From Aquincola agrisoli (GTDB lineage: Bacteria > Pseudomonadota > Gammaproteobacteria > Burkholderiales > Burkholderiaceae_C): 64,000 bases of DNA. Shown one piece after another: positions 16,777 to 26,104 of this stretch. The stretch lies in contig NZ_JAZIBG010000036.1 of NCBI RefSeq assembly GCF_036621135.1, positions 248,001 to 312,000 of the forward strand, written 5' to 3'. Within the stretch, counting starts at the first letter, position 1. Each line of letters starts with the position of its first letter. The notes below the pieces were generated by a model. It had not been told where the DNA came from. It saw nothing but the letters and a program-made list of their open reading frames with translations, and did not search any database. The position numbers and the translations under genes are program-made.

Positions 16777-17388
16777 ATGACTTGGCAGTCCGCCGTTGAA
16801 CGCACCGTCACTGGCCTGGGTTACGACCTGGTCGACCTCGAACGCACGGGGGGTGGCTTGCTGCGCGTAACGATCGACAGGATGCCGGGTCACGCCTATC
16901 CGGAAGGGCTGGGGGCCAGCGAATTCGTGACGGTCGAGGATTGTGAGGCTGTCACGCGGCAATTGCAGTATCTGCTCGAGGTGGAAAACGTCGACTACGC
17001 ACGGCTGGAGGTCTCCTCGCCGGGGTTGGATCGCCCGCTGAAAAAGGCGGCCGACTACGAGCGGTTCGTCGGGGAGGCCATCGAGGTGACGCTCAAGCTG
17101 CCGTTCCAGGGGCGAAAGAAATACCGTGGCACGTTGGCGTCCCGCGAAGGCGGATGGCGTTTGCTGTTGGACGACAACGTGGGCGAGCGAGTGCGTCCGG
17201 GCGGCAAGCGGCCCGCGGCGAAGGCCAAGGTGAAGGCTGCCGACGCTTCTGCGGTCGCAGAGGCCCAGCCGGCACTCGATTTCTTGCTCGACGAGGTGCG
17301 CGAAGCGCGGCTAGTACCCGTCGTCAATTTCAAAGGTCGCCAGGCTGCCCCGACGCAGCCCGAGGCGCATGGAGGTCCAGAAGAATGA
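16777..17388 (+). CDS. rimP: Ribosome maturation factor RimP
   Basis: The 203-residue protein starts 'MTWQSAVERTVTGLGYDLVDLE' and contains 'YLLEVENVDYARLEVSSPGLDRPLKK' split over two strands; the most diagnostic part is 'EVSSPGLDRPL'. RimP is needed for 30S subunit maturation. It is longer than the usual 150-170 residues because of a Lys/Ala-rich segment near 145-165. It is the first gene of the operon, and its stop overlaps the nusA start by four bases (ATGA). The leader directly upstream may control premature termination. Confidence 0.95.
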   Translation: MTWQSAVERTVTGLGYDLVDLERTGGGLLRVTIDRMPGHAYPEGLGASEFVTVEDCEAVTRQLQYLLEVENVDYARLEVSSPGLDRPLKKAADYERFVGEAIEVTLKLPFQGRKKYRGTLASREGGWRLLLDDNVGERVRPGGKRPAAKAKVKAADASAVAEAQPALDFLLDEVREARLVPVVNFKGRQAAPTQPEAHGGPEE

Positions 17389-18863
17389 ACCGCGAACTGT
17401 TGATGCTGGTGGATGCGATCTCGCGCGAGAAGAGCGTGGATCGCGAAGTGGTGTTCGGTTCCGTCGAGGCGGCGCTGGCCTCCGCGACCAAGAAGCTGCA
17501 TGGCGGCGAAGTGGACATCCGCGTGCAGATCGACCGCGAGACGGGTGAATACGAGACCTTCCGTCGCTGGCACGTGGTTCCGGATGAGGCGGGCCTTCAG
17601 ATTCCCGATGCGGAGATCCTGTTCTTCGAAGCGAAGGAGCAGATCGCCGACATCGAGATCGACGACCACATCGAGGAGCCGATCGAGTCGGTGCCGATCG
17701 GCCGCATCGGCGCGCAGGCGGCCAAGCAGGTCATCCTGCAGAAGATCCGCGACGCCGAGCGCGAACAGCTGCTGAACGACTTCCTCGCCCGCGGCGAGAA
17801 GATCTTCGTCGGCACCGTCAAGCGGCTCGACAAGGGCGACATCATCGTCGAGAGCGGCCGCGTCGAAGGGCGCCTGAAGCGCAGCGAGATGATCCCCAAG
17901 GAAAACCTGCGCACGGGCGACCGGGTGCGGGCGTTCATCGCCGGCATCGACCCGACCGTGCGCGGCCCGCAGATCATGCTGTCGCGCAGCGCGCCCGGCT
18001 TCATGGTCGAGCTCTTTGCGCAGGAAGTACCGGAGATCGAACAGGGCCTGCTCGAGATCAAGAGCTGCGCCCGCGACGCCGGCTCGCGCGCCAAGATCGC
18101 CGTGGTCTCGCATGACAAGCGCGTCGATCCGATCGGCACCTGCGTCGGCGTGCGCGGCTCGCGTGTCAACGCGGTCACCAACGAGCTGGCCGGCGAGCGG
18201 GTCGACATCGTGCTGTGGTCGGAAGACCCGGCGCAGTTCGTGATCGGCGCGCTGGCGCCGGCCAACGTGCAGTCGATCGTCGTGAACGAGGAGCCGCACG
18301 CGATGGACGTCGTGGTCGACGAGGAGAACCTCGCGATCTCGATCGGCCGCGGCGGCCAGAACGTGCGCCTGGCTTCGGAGCTGACCGGCTGGCGCATCAA
18401 CATCATGACGGCCGAGGAATCGCAGGCCAAGCAGGCCGCGGAAAGCGACGTCATCCGCAAGCTGTTCGTCGAGAAGCTCGACGTCGACGAGGAGGTCGCA
18501 GAGATCCTCATCGCCGAAGGTTTCACCAGCCTCGAGGAAGTGGCCTACGTCCCGATGCAGGAAATGCTCGAGATCGAGAGCTTCGACGAGGACACCGTCA
18601 CCGAACTGCGCAACCGGGCCAAGGATGCGCTGTTGACGATGGAAATCGCCCGTGAGGAAAAGGTCGACGAGGTGTCGCAGGATCTGCGCGACCTCGAGGG
18701 CCTCAGTTCGGAATTGATTGCGAAACTGTCCGACGGCGGGGTTCATACACGCGACGACCTGGCCGACCTGGCCGTCGACGAACTCACCGATATCACGGGC
18801 ATGGATGCAGACCAGGCGAAGGCGCTGATCATGAAGGCGCGTGAACACTGGTTTAACGCCTGA
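17385..18863 (+). CDS. nusA: Transcription termination/antitermination factor NusA
   Basis: The 492-residue protein starts 'MNRELLMLVDAISREKSVD'. It has the N-terminal RNA polymerase-binding domain (1-130), an S1 domain, two KH domains ('GVRGSRVNAVTNELAGE' and 'SIGRGGQNVRLASELTGW') and two acidic C-terminal repeats (about 365-490) as in E. coli NusA. It modulates pausing, termination and antitermination. The start at 17385 overlaps the rimP stop. It is the second gene of the rimP-nusA-infB operon. Confidence 0.97.
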   Translation: MNRELLMLVDAISREKSVDREVVFGSVEAALASATKKLHGGEVDIRVQIDRETGEYETFRRWHVVPDEAGLQIPDAEILFFEAKEQIADIEIDDHIEEPIESVPIGRIGAQAAKQVILQKIRDAEREQLLNDFLARGEKIFVGTVKRLDKGDIIVESGRVEGRLKRSEMIPKENLRTGDRVRAFIAGIDPTVRGPQIMLSRSAPGFMVELFAQEVPEIEQGLLEIKSCARDAGSRAKIAVVSHDKRVDPIGTCVGVRGSRVNAVTNELAGERVDIVLWSEDPAQFVIGALAPANVQSIVVNEEPHAMDVVVDEENLAISIGRGGQNVRLASELTGWRINIMTAEESQAKQAAESDVIRKLFVEKLDVDEEVAEILIAEGFTSLEEVAYVPMQEMLEIESFDEDTVTELRNRAKDALLTMEIAREEKVDEVSQDLRDLEGLSSELIAKLSDGGVHTRDDLADLAVDELTDITGMDADQAKALIMKAREHWFNA

Positions 18864-18939
18864 ACACGCCGCACGGAATCCGATTGATCGCCCACCGACT
18901 GCACGCCACCTGCGCCCCCGTTACCCAAGGATCTTCACA

Positions 18940-21834
18940 ATGGCAGTGACCACCGTCGCCCAATTTGCCGCCGAGCTGAACCGCCCGGCCGCGACGCTGC
19001 TCGAGCAGCTGCAATCCGCCGGGGTGCGCAAAGTCTCCACCGACGACCAACTCACCGACGCTGACAAGGAACGCCTGCTGGGCTTCCTTCGCAGCAGCCA
19101 CGGCACGGCCGCCGGCGACCGCAAGAAGATCACGCTGACGCGCAAGAGCACCAGCGAGATCAAGCAGGCGGATTCGACCGGCAAGGCCCGGACCATCCAG
19201 GTCGAGGTTCGCAAGAAGCGCACCTTCGTCAAGCGCGACGATGCGCCGGCCGTGGAAGAAACCGCGCCCGCCGCGCCGGCCGTCGATCCGGCCGAACTGC
19301 AGCGCCGCGAGGAAGAAGCCGAGCGCCAGGCCGAGCAGCTGCGCCGCCAGGAGGAAGAACTGGCCGAGAAGCGTCGCCAGCGAGAGGAACAGGAACGCCT
19401 CGAGCGCGAAGCGGCCGAGGCCCGTGCGCGTGAGGCGGCGGAAAAGGCCGCGGCCGAAGCCGCCGCCGCCAAGGCTGCGGCCGAGGCCGCAGCGGCGACC
19501 GCCAAGGCCGCGGCGCCCGTGGCGCCGGCCAAGCCGGCCGTTGCGCCTGCCGCACCGGCCGCTGCTGCCGCGCCGGCTGCCGCCGCCGCCAAGCCCGCAG
19601 AGGCTGCCAAGCCTGGCCTGCGGGTGGTGAAGGCTGCCGACACGGACGCCGCCGAGAAGCAGCGCATGGCGGATCTCGAGAAGCGCCGCAAGGCAGCCGA
19701 GGCCGAGGCCGCTGCCATCCGCGCGATGATGAACGCGCCGAAGAAGGTGCTCGTCGCGAAGAAGCCCGAGGAACCCAAGCCCACCGCGGCCGAAGGCGCC
19801 ATCAAGGGGACGATCCACAAGCCGGCCGCCAAGCCCGGCGCACCGGCGCCCGCGGCTGCCGGCGCCCCCGGCGCCAAGCCCGGCGAGAAGAAGTCCGTCA
19901 AGTCGGAAAAACTCTCGTCGAGCTGGGCCGACGACGCGAAGAAGCGCACCGCGGCCGCCAAGGGCCGTACCGACGGCCCCGGCGCGGGACGGCCGGGCTG
20001 GCGTGCGCCGCGTGGCCGCGGCGGACGCGACCGCAACGACGGCGGCGGCTCCACCTTCACGCCGCCGGCGGAGTTCGTGCAGCAGGAAGTGCACGTGCCC
20101 GAGACCATCAGCGTGGCCGACCTGGCGCACAAGATGTCCGTCAAGGCGGCCGAGGTCATCAAGCACCTGATGAAGCTGGGCCAGATGGTCACCATCAACC
20201 AGCAGCTCGACCAGGAAACGGCCATGATCCTCGTCGAGGAAATGGGCCACAAGGCGCTGGCTGCCAAGCTGGACGATCCGGAAGCCTTCCTCGAGGAAGA
20301 GCACGCCGCGACGCAGTCCGAGATGCTGCCGCGTGCCCCGGTCGTGACCGTGATGGGCCACGTCGACCACGGCAAGACCTCGCTTCTGGACTACATCCGC
20401 CGCAGCCGCGTCGCCGCGGGCGAAGCGGGCGGCATCACGCAGCACATCGGTGCCTACCACGTCGAGACGCCGCGCGGCATGATCACCTTCCTGGACACCC
20501 CGGGCCACGCGGCGTTCACCGCGATGCGTGCCCGCGGCGCCAAGGCGACCGACATCGTCATCCTGGTGGTGGCGGCCGACGACGGCGTGATGCCGCAGAC
20601 GAAGGAAGCCATCCACCACGCCAAGGCGGCCGGCGTGCCGCTGGTGGTGGCGGTCAACAAGATCGACAAGCCCGACGCCAACCTGGAGCGCGTGAAGAGC
20701 GAACTGGTGGCCGAAGAAGTGGTGCCGGAAGAGTTCGGCGGCGAATCGCCGTTCGTGCCGGTGTCGGCCAAGACCGGCCAGGGCATCGACGACCTGCTGG
20801 AGCAGGTGCTGCTGCAGGCCGAGGTGCTGGAGCTCACCGCGCCGCAGGACGCCGCCGCCAAGGGCATCGTCATCGAGGCGCAGCTCGACAAGGGCCGCGG
20901 CCCCGTCGCGACCGTGCTGGTCCAGTCCGGCACCCTCAAGCGCGGCGACGTCGTGCTGGCGGGTTCGAGCTATGGCCGCGTGCGCGCCATGCTCGATGAG
21001 GACGGCAAGCCGACGCAGGAGGCCGGTCCGTCGATCCCTGTCGAGATCCAGGGCCTGACCGAGGTGCCCCAGGCCGGCGACGACTTCATGGTGCTGACCG
21101 ACGAGCGCCGCGCCCGCGAAATCGCCACCTTCCGCCAAGGCCGCTACCGTGACGTGAAGCTGAACAAGCAGCAGGCCGCCAAGCTCGAGAACATGTTCGA
21201 GAACATGGGCGAAGGCCAGGCGCAGACGCTGGCGCTGATCGTCAAGGCCGACGTGCAGGGCTCGCAGGAAGCGCTGGCGCAATCGCTGCAGAAGCTCAGC
21301 ACCGCCGAAGTCAAGGTGCAGATCGTGCACGCGGCGGTCGGCGGCATCAGCGAGAACGACGTCAACCTGGCGATCGCCTCGAAGGCCGTGGTCGTCGGCT
21401 TCAACGTGCGGGCCGATGCCGGCGCGCGCAAGCTGGCCGAGAACAACGGCGTCGACATCCGCTACTACAACATCATCTACGACGCGGTCGACGAGATGAA
21501 GGCGGCGATGAGCGGCATGCTGGCGCCGGAACAGCGCGAGGAAGTCATCGGCACGGCCGAGATCCGCACGGTGTTCGTGGCCTCGAAGATCGGCACGGTC
21601 GCGGGCTGCATGATCACCGCCGGCGTGGTGCGACGCGATGCGCGCTTCCGCCTGCTGCGCGAGAACGTGGTCATCTACACCGGCGAGGTCGATTCGGTGA
21701 AGCGGATGAAGGACGACGTGCGCGAGGTCAAGGAAGGCTTCGAGTGCGGTATCAAGCTGAAGAACTACAACGACATCGCCGAGGGCGACCAGCTCGAGTT
21801 CTTCGAGATCAAGGAAGTGGCGCGCACGCTGTAA
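18940..21834 (+). CDS. infB: Translation initiation factor IF-2
   Basis: The 964-residue protein starts 'MAVTTVAQFAAELNRPAATL' (IF2 N-terminal module). A long Ala/Glu/Lys-rich linker (about 105-340) and a second IF2_N module ('ISVADLAHKMSVKAAEVIKHL') follow. The G domain begins near residue 464 with 'VTVMGHVDHGKTSLLD', 'DTPGHAAFTAMRARG' and 'NKIDKPDA', and the C-terminal domains bind initiator tRNA. It is a GTPase that places fMet-tRNA on the ribosome. The ATG at 18940 is favoured; upstream in-frame sequence is the nusA spacer. The repetitive linker has strong Ala/Glu codon bias and produces long spurious frames on the other strand. Confidence 0.97.
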   Translation: MAVTTVAQFAAELNRPAATLLEQLQSAGVRKVSTDDQLTDADKERLLGFLRSSHGTAAGDRKKITLTRKSTSEIKQADSTGKARTIQVEVRKKRTFVKRDDAPAVEETAPAAPAVDPAELQRREEEAERQAEQLRRQEEELAEKRRQREEQERLEREAAEARAREAAEKAAAEAAAAKAAAEAAAATAKAAAPVAPAKPAVAPAAPAAAAAPAAAAAKPAEAAKPGLRVVKAADTDAAEKQRMADLEKRRKAAEAEAAAIRAMMNAPKKVLVAKKPEEPKPTAAEGAIKGTIHKPAAKPGAPAPAAAGAPGAKPGEKKSVKSEKLSSSWADDAKKRTAAAKGRTDGPGAGRPGWRAPRGRGGRDRNDGGGSTFTPPAEFVQQEVHVPETISVADLAHKMSVKAAEVIKHLMKLGQMVTINQQLDQETAMILVEEMGHKALAAKLDDPEAFLEEEHAATQSEMLPRAPVVTVMGHVDHGKTSLLDYIRRSRVAAGEAGGITQHIGAYHVETPRGMITFLDTPGHAAFTAMRARGAKATDIVILVVAADDGVMPQTKEAIHHAKAAGVPLVVAVNKIDKPDANLERVKSELVAEEVVPEEFGGESPFVPVSAKTGQGIDDLLEQVLLQAEVLELTAPQDAAAKGIVIEAQLDKGRGPVATVLVQSGTLKRGDVVLAGSSYGRVRAMLDEDGKPTQEAGPSIPVEIQGLTEVPQAGDDFMVLTDERRAREIATFRQGRYRDVKLNKQQAAKLENMFENMGEGQAQTLALIVKADVQGSQEALAQSLQKLSTAEVKVQIVHAAVGGISENDVNLAIASKAVVVGFNVRADAGARKLAENNGVDIRYYNIIYDAVDEMKAAMSGMLAPEQREEVIGTAEIRTVFVASKIGTVAGCMITAGVVRRDARFRLLRENVVIYTGEVDSVKRMKDDVREVKEGFECGIKLKNYNDIAEGDQLEFFEIKEVARTL

Positions 21835-21886
21835 GCCTCCGCTCGGGCCGCGACGCCGCGCCAGCGAGCGGCGCGGCCGGCAGTGG

Positions 21887-21928
21887 CGAACCCCGCCGTC
21901 CACAAGATGGCGGGGTTCGTGCTTGTGG
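21887..21928 (+). promoter_or_regulatory. Structured spacer between infB and rbfA with two overlapping helices
   Basis: CGAACCCCGCC (21887-21897) pairs with GGCGGGGTTCG (21909-21919): 11 bp with an 11-base loop. CCACAAG (21900-21906), inside that loop, can also pair with CTTGTGG (21922-21928). Both helices together would be a pseudoknot with a very short connecting loop, so they are more likely alternatives or partly formed. The structure ends about 18 bases before the rbfA start, close to its ribosome-binding site. There is no T-run, so a simple terminator is less likely. Confidence 0.45.
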
Positions 21929-21946
21929 GGTCGAAAGGAAAGTTCC

Positions 21947-22309
21947 ATGCGACACAAAAAAGCGATACCCAACCGCGGGCTGCGGATCGCCGACCAGATC
22001 CAGCGCGATGTGGCGGAGCTGATCCGCGACCTGAAGGATCCGCGCGTCGGCCTGGTGACGATCACCGGCGTCGACGTGACGCCCGACTACGCCCATGCGA
22101 CGGTGCGGTTCTCCCTGTTGGTCGGCGAACCGGCCGAGTGCGAAGCCGCCCTGAACGAGGCGGCGGGCTTCATCCGCAACGGGCTGTTCAAGCGCCTGCA
22201 GATCCACACCGTGCCGACGCTTCACTTCCAGTTCGACCGCACCACCGAACGTGCGGCCGAACTGAACGCGTTGATCCGCCAGGCGAACGCCACGCAGGCC
22301 AAGGACTGA
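21947..22309 (+). CDS. rbfA: 30S ribosome-binding factor RbfA
   Basis: The 120-residue protein starts 'MRHKKAIPNRGLRIADQIQ', typical of RbfA. It contains 'ELIRDLKDPRVGLVTITGV' and 'LKRLQIHTVPTLHFQFD'-like sequence (here 'FKRLQIHTVPTLHFQFD'). It binds immature 30S subunits near the 16S 5' end and helps cold adaptation. AAAGGAAAG precedes the ATG at 21947. The gene lies 112 bases after infB, across a structured spacer. In an uninterrupted operon its stop would lie one base before the truB start, but an inserted repeat now separates them. Confidence 0.95.
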   Translation: MRHKKAIPNRGLRIADQIQRDVAELIRDLKDPRVGLVTITGVDVTPDYAHATVRFSLLVGEPAECEAALNEAAGFIRNGLFKRLQIHTVPTLHFQFDRTTERAAELNALIRQANATQAKD

Positions 22310-22315
22310 AATGAC

Positions 22316-22404
22316 GCCCCCAGGCTCGCTGGCGCTCGCTACCCCCCGAGGGGGCCGCCCGCTGACGGACCGGCAGAGCCGGATCCGTGGCGGGAAGCTG
22401 GATC
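22316..22404 (+). repeat. Dispersed 89-bp repeat, copy 1, inserted between rbfA and truB
   Basis: This 89-bp block matches the reverse complement of 41062-41150 at 82 of 89 positions with no gaps. It contains two hairpins: CCCCC-CGA-GGGGG, and ACGGA-CCGGC-AGA-GCCGG-A-TCCGT. The surrounding 100-bp unit (22315-22414) is bracketed by the 9-bp direct repeat CTGAAATGA (22306-22314 and 22415-22423). Removing the unit and one repeat restores an rbfA stop followed one base later by the truB ATG. It encodes nothing and looks like a small non-autonomous mobile or REP-like element. Confidence 0.8.
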
Positions 22405-22419
22405 GGGCGGGACGCTGAA

Positions 22420-23352
22420 ATGAACCGCCAGACCCGCTCCCGCATCGTCCGCCGCGCGCTGCACGGCGTGCTGTTGCTCGACAAGCCACTCGGCCTGTCG
22501 AGCAACGACGCGCTGCAGAAGGCGAAATGGCTGCTGCGAGCGGAGAAGGCGGGCCACACGGGCACGCTCGACCCGCTGGCCACCGGCCTGCTGCCCTTGT
22601 GCTTCGGCGCCGCCACCAAGTTCTCGCAGATCAGCCTCGACGCCGACAAGGCCTACCGCGCCACGCTGGCGCTGGGCCGCACCACCACGACCGGCGACGC
22701 CGAGGGCGAGGTGCTGCAGCAGCGGCCAGTGGCGGTCGACCGGGCGGCCATCGATGCCGCGTGTGCCCGCCTCACCGGCGCGATCGCGCAGTTGCCGCCG
22801 ATGCACTCGGCGCTCAAGCGCGACGGCAGGGCGCTGTACGAATACGCCCGTGCGGGCATCGAAGTGGAGCGCACGCCGCGCACCGTCACGATTCATCGCA
22901 TCGACATCGTCGAATGGCAGGCTGACAGCCTGGTGATCGACGTGCGCTGCAGCAAGGGCACCTACATCCGCACCTTGGCGCAGGATCTGGGCGAAGCGCT
23001 CGGCTGCGGTGCGCACCTGTCCGCGCTGCGGCGCACCGGCAGCGGGCCGCTGCAGGTGGAGGACGCGGTGACGCTCGACCAGTTGACCGCGCTCGACGAG
23101 CCGGCGCGCGAGGCGCTGCTGAAGCCCGTGGACTGGCTGTTGTCGGACTGGCCGCGCGTGGCGCTGCCGCACGACGAGGCCGGCCGCTTTCTCACTGGCC
23201 TGCGCCGCCGCGTGCGGATGGCCGATGCCCCGGCCGTGCGTGTGTACGGACCGCAACCCAGCGCGTTCCTCGGCAGCGCGCACATCACGTCGGGCGAGCT
23301 GATCGCCGACCGCCTGCTCAGTCCCGTCGAGGTGCAGGGCCTGATTTCCTGA
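22420..23352 (+). CDS. truB: tRNA pseudouridine(55) synthase TruB
   Basis: The 310-residue protein has the family start 'GVLLLDKPLGLSSNDALQ' and the catalytic Asp D51 in 'GHTGTLDPLATGLLPLC'. 'SALKRDGRALYEYARAGIEV' follows, and 'CSKGTYIRTLAQDLGEALG' marks the conserved C-terminal half of the catalytic domain. It makes pseudouridine 55 in the T-loop of tRNAs. The ATG at 22420 lies within the right-hand copy of the 9-bp repeat flanking the inserted element. The next gene, typA, begins nine bases after the stop. Confidence 0.96.
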   Translation: MNRQTRSRIVRRALHGVLLLDKPLGLSSNDALQKAKWLLRAEKAGHTGTLDPLATGLLPLCFGAATKFSQISLDADKAYRATLALGRTTTTGDAEGEVLQQRPVAVDRAAIDAACARLTGAIAQLPPMHSALKRDGRALYEYARAGIEVERTPRTVTIHRIDIVEWQADSLVIDVRCSKGTYIRTLAQDLGEALGCGAHLSALRRTGSGPLQVEDAVTLDQLTALDEPAREALLKPVDWLLSDWPRVALPHDEAGRFLTGLRRRVRMADAPAVRVYGPQPSAFLGSAHITSGELIADRLLSPVEVQGLIS

Positions 23353-23361
23353 AAGAACGTT

Positions 23362-25191
23362 ATGACCAAGCAGATTCGCAACATCGCCATCATCGCCCAC
23401 GTCGACCATGGCAAAACCACCATGGTCGACCAACTGCTGCGCCAGAGCGGCACCTTCGCCGAACACGAGAAGGTCGTCGACACGGTGATGGACAACAACG
23501 CCATCGAACGCGAGCGCGGCATCACCATCCTGGCCAAGAACTGCGCGGTCAGCTGGGAAGGCACGCACATCAACATCGTCGACACCCCGGGCCACGCGGA
23601 CTTCGGCGGCGAAGTGGAGCGCGCGCTGTCGATGGTCGACGGCGTGGTGCTGCTGATCGACGCCCAGGAAGGCCCGATGCCGCAGACGCGCTTCGTGACC
23701 AAGAAGGCGCTGGCGCTGGGCCTGAAGCCCATCGTCGTCGTCAACAAGGTCGACAAGCCGGGCGCCAAGCCCGACGCGGTGATCAATGCGGCGTTCGACC
23801 TGTTCGACAAGCTCGGCGCCACCGACGAGCAGCTCGATTTCCCGGTCGTGTACGCCTCGGGCATCAACGGCTGGTCGTCGCTGGAAGAGGGCGCGCCGGG
23901 CGAGAAGTGGGGCGAGGACATGTCGGCGCTGTTCAACACGGTGCTCAAGCACGTGCCGCCGCAGAAGGGCGATCCGGCCGCGCCGCTGCAGCTGCAGATC
24001 TCCGCGCTTGACTATTCCACCTTCGTCGGCCGCATCGGCGTGGGCCGCATCAGCCAGGGCACCATCAAGCCCGGCATGGACGTGCTCGTGATGGAAGGCC
24101 CGGACGGCAAGAGCACCAAGGGCCGCATCAACCAGGTGCTGACTTTCCAGGGCCTGGACCGCGTGCAGGCGACCGAAGCGGGTCCCGGCGACATCGTGCT
24201 GATCAACGGCATCGAGGACATCGGCATCGGCGTCACGGTCACCAGCCCGTCCAATCCGGCGCCGCTGCCGATGCTGAAGGTCGACGAGCCCACGCTGACG
24301 ATGAACTTCTGCGTCAACACCAGCCCGCTGGCCGGCCGCGAAGGCAAGTTCGTCACCAGCCGCCAGATCTGGGACCGCCTGCAGAAGGAGCTGCAGAGCA
24401 ACGTCGCGCTGCGCGTCAAGGAAACCGACGAGGACGGCATCTTCGAGGTCTCGGGCCGCGGCGAACTGCACCTGACCATCCTGCTGGAGAACATGCGCCG
24501 CGAAGGCTACGAGCTGGCCGTGAGCAAGCCGCGCGTGGTGTTCCACGACGTCGACGGCGAGAGGCACGAGCCGATCGAACTGGTGACGGCCGACGTGGAA
24601 GAAGGCCACCAGGGCGGCGTGATGCAGGCGCTGGGCGAACGCAAGGGCGAGCTGGTCAACATGGAGCCGGACGGCCGTGGCCGGGTGCGCCTGGAGTACC
24701 GCATCCCGGCGCGCGGCCTGATCGGTTTCAGCAACGAGTTCCTGAACCTGACGCGTGGCTCGGGCCTGATCAGCAACATCTTCGACGGCTACGAGCCGCA
24801 CAAGGGCGAGATCGCCGGCCGCAAGAACGGCGTGCTGATCTCGATGGATGCCGGTGAGATCTTCACCTACGCGCTGGGCAAGCTGGACGACCGCGGCCGC
24901 ATGTTCGTGAAGCCGAACGATCCGGTCTACGAAGGCATGATCGTCGGCATCCACAGCCGCGACAACGACCTGGTGGTCAATGCCACCCGCACCAAGCAGC
25001 TGACGAACTTCCGCGTCAGCGGCAAGGAAGACGCGATCAAGATCACACCCCCGATCGACCTCACGCTGGAGTACGGCGTCGAGTTCATCGAGGACGACGA
25101 ACTGGTCGAGATCACGCCCAAGTCGATCCGCCTGCGCAAGCGCCACCTGTCGGAACACGAGCGCAAGCGCGCTTCGCGCGAAAGCGCCTGA
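23362..25191 (+). CDS. typA: Ribosome-associated GTPase TypA/BipA
   Basis: This 609-residue translational GTPase starts 'MTKQIRNIAIIAHVDHGKTT', with 'NNAIERERGITILAKN', 'DTPGHADFGGEVERALSMVD' and 'NKVDKPGA' as the G motifs. EF-G-like domains III and V and the BipA-specific C-terminal domain follow. It acts in 50S assembly and stress or low-temperature translation. The length is the family norm. It continues the rimP operon strand nine bases after truB. Confidence 0.97.
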   Translation: MTKQIRNIAIIAHVDHGKTTMVDQLLRQSGTFAEHEKVVDTVMDNNAIERERGITILAKNCAVSWEGTHINIVDTPGHADFGGEVERALSMVDGVVLLIDAQEGPMPQTRFVTKKALALGLKPIVVVNKVDKPGAKPDAVINAAFDLFDKLGATDEQLDFPVVYASGINGWSSLEEGAPGEKWGEDMSALFNTVLKHVPPQKGDPAAPLQLQISALDYSTFVGRIGVGRISQGTIKPGMDVLVMEGPDGKSTKGRINQVLTFQGLDRVQATEAGPGDIVLINGIEDIGIGVTVTSPSNPAPLPMLKVDEPTLTMNFCVNTSPLAGREGKFVTSRQIWDRLQKELQSNVALRVKETDEDGIFEVSGRGELHLTILLENMRREGYELAVSKPRVVFHDVDGERHEPIELVTADVEEGHQGGVMQALGERKGELVNMEPDGRGRVRLEYRIPARGLIGFSNEFLNLTRGSGLISNIFDGYEPHKGEIAGRKNGVLISMDAGEIFTYALGKLDDRGRMFVKPNDPVYEGMIVGIHSRDNDLVVNATRTKQLTNFRVSGKEDAIKITPPIDLTLEYGVEFIEDDELVEITPKSIRLRKRHLSEHERKRASRESA

Positions 25192-25201
25192 CGAGCGTCC
25201 G

Positions 25202-26104
25202 ATGGCGATGACGCATCGCGGGGCCGTGGCCACCATGCTGCTGGTGACGCTCCTGTGGAGCATCGCCGGCGTCGTGACCCGGCACCTCGATTCGGCGGCG
25301 TCGTTCGAACTGACGTTCTGGCGCAGCGCGGCCAACGCGGCGGCGCTGGCGCTGCTGCTGGGCTGGCAGCAGGGCGCGACACCGCTCTGGCGTGCCATCC
25401 GCCACGGCGGCCGCACGATGTGGTTCTCGGGCCTGTGCTGGACGGTGATGTTCACGTCGTTCATGGTCGCCCTCACGCTGACCACCGTGGCCAACGTCCT
25501 CATCACGATGTCGCTGGCGCCGCTGTTCACCGCGGTGATCGCGCGGGCCGTCCTGGGGCAACGGCTGCCGGGGCGTACCTGGGCCGCGATCGTGGTGGCC
25601 GGGGCGGGCGTCGCCTGGATGTACGGTGAGCAGATCGGCGGCGGCAGCCGGCGCGACCTCATCGGCACGCTGGTGGCGCTGTCGGTGCCGCTGGCCGCGG
25701 CGACGATGTGGACGCTCCTGCAGCACAACACGCGCGGCCGTCCCGAACAACGTGTCGACATGACGCCTGCGGTGCTGATCGGCGCGGCCTTGTCGGCGCT
25801 CCTGACGCTGCCCCTGGCATGGCCGTTCCAGGCCTCGGCCAGCGATGTCGGCTGGCTGACCCTGCTGGGGGTCGTGCAGCTGGCCATTCCGTGCGTGCTG
25901 GCGGTGGCGGCGGGGCGGGTGCTGCGCGCACCGGAGGCGGCGCTGCTCGGCCTGCTGGAGATCGTCTTCGGCGTGGCCTGGACTTGGCTCGGCACGCAGG
26001 AGTCGCCGACGCCGGCGGTGCTGGGCGGCGGTGCGCTCGTGCTGGGCGCCCTGGTGGCCAACGAGGCCATGGCGCTGAGGCGGACGCCGGCCGTCCCGGC
26101 ATGA
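25202..26104 (+). CDS. EamA/DMT family transporter
   Basis: The 300-residue protein has about ten membrane helices in two EamA repeats, starting 'LLVTLLWSIAGVVTRHL'. It has the typical 'GLCWTVMFTSFMVALTLTTV' of helix 3-4 and 'ALLGLLEIVFGVAWTWLG' in the second repeat. DMT proteins export metabolites or amino acids; the substrate is not predictable. It starts 11 bases after typA, and its stop overlaps the next start by four bases (ATGA), so it is coupled to the hydrolase. Confidence 0.88.
   Translation: MAMTHRGAVATMLLVTLLWSIAGVVTRHLDSAASFELTFWRSAANAAALALLLGWQQGATPLWRAIRHGGRTMWFSGLCWTVMFTSFMVALTLTTVANVLITMSLAPLFTAVIARAVLGQRLPGRTWAAIVVAGAGVAWMYGEQIGGGSRRDLIGTLVALSVPLAAATMWTLLQHNTRGRPEQRVDMTPAVLIGAALSALLTLPLAWPFQASASDVGWLTLLGVVQLAIPCVLAVAAGRVLRAPEAALLGLLEIVFGVAWTWLGTQESPTPAVLGGGALVLGALVANEAMALRRTPAVPA

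Noticed and set aside
18853..22065. A minus-strand frame opposite infB with Gly/Leu/Arg-rich repeats
   Set aside because: It is the antisense of the Ala/Glu/Lys-rich IF-2 linker and is explained by it.
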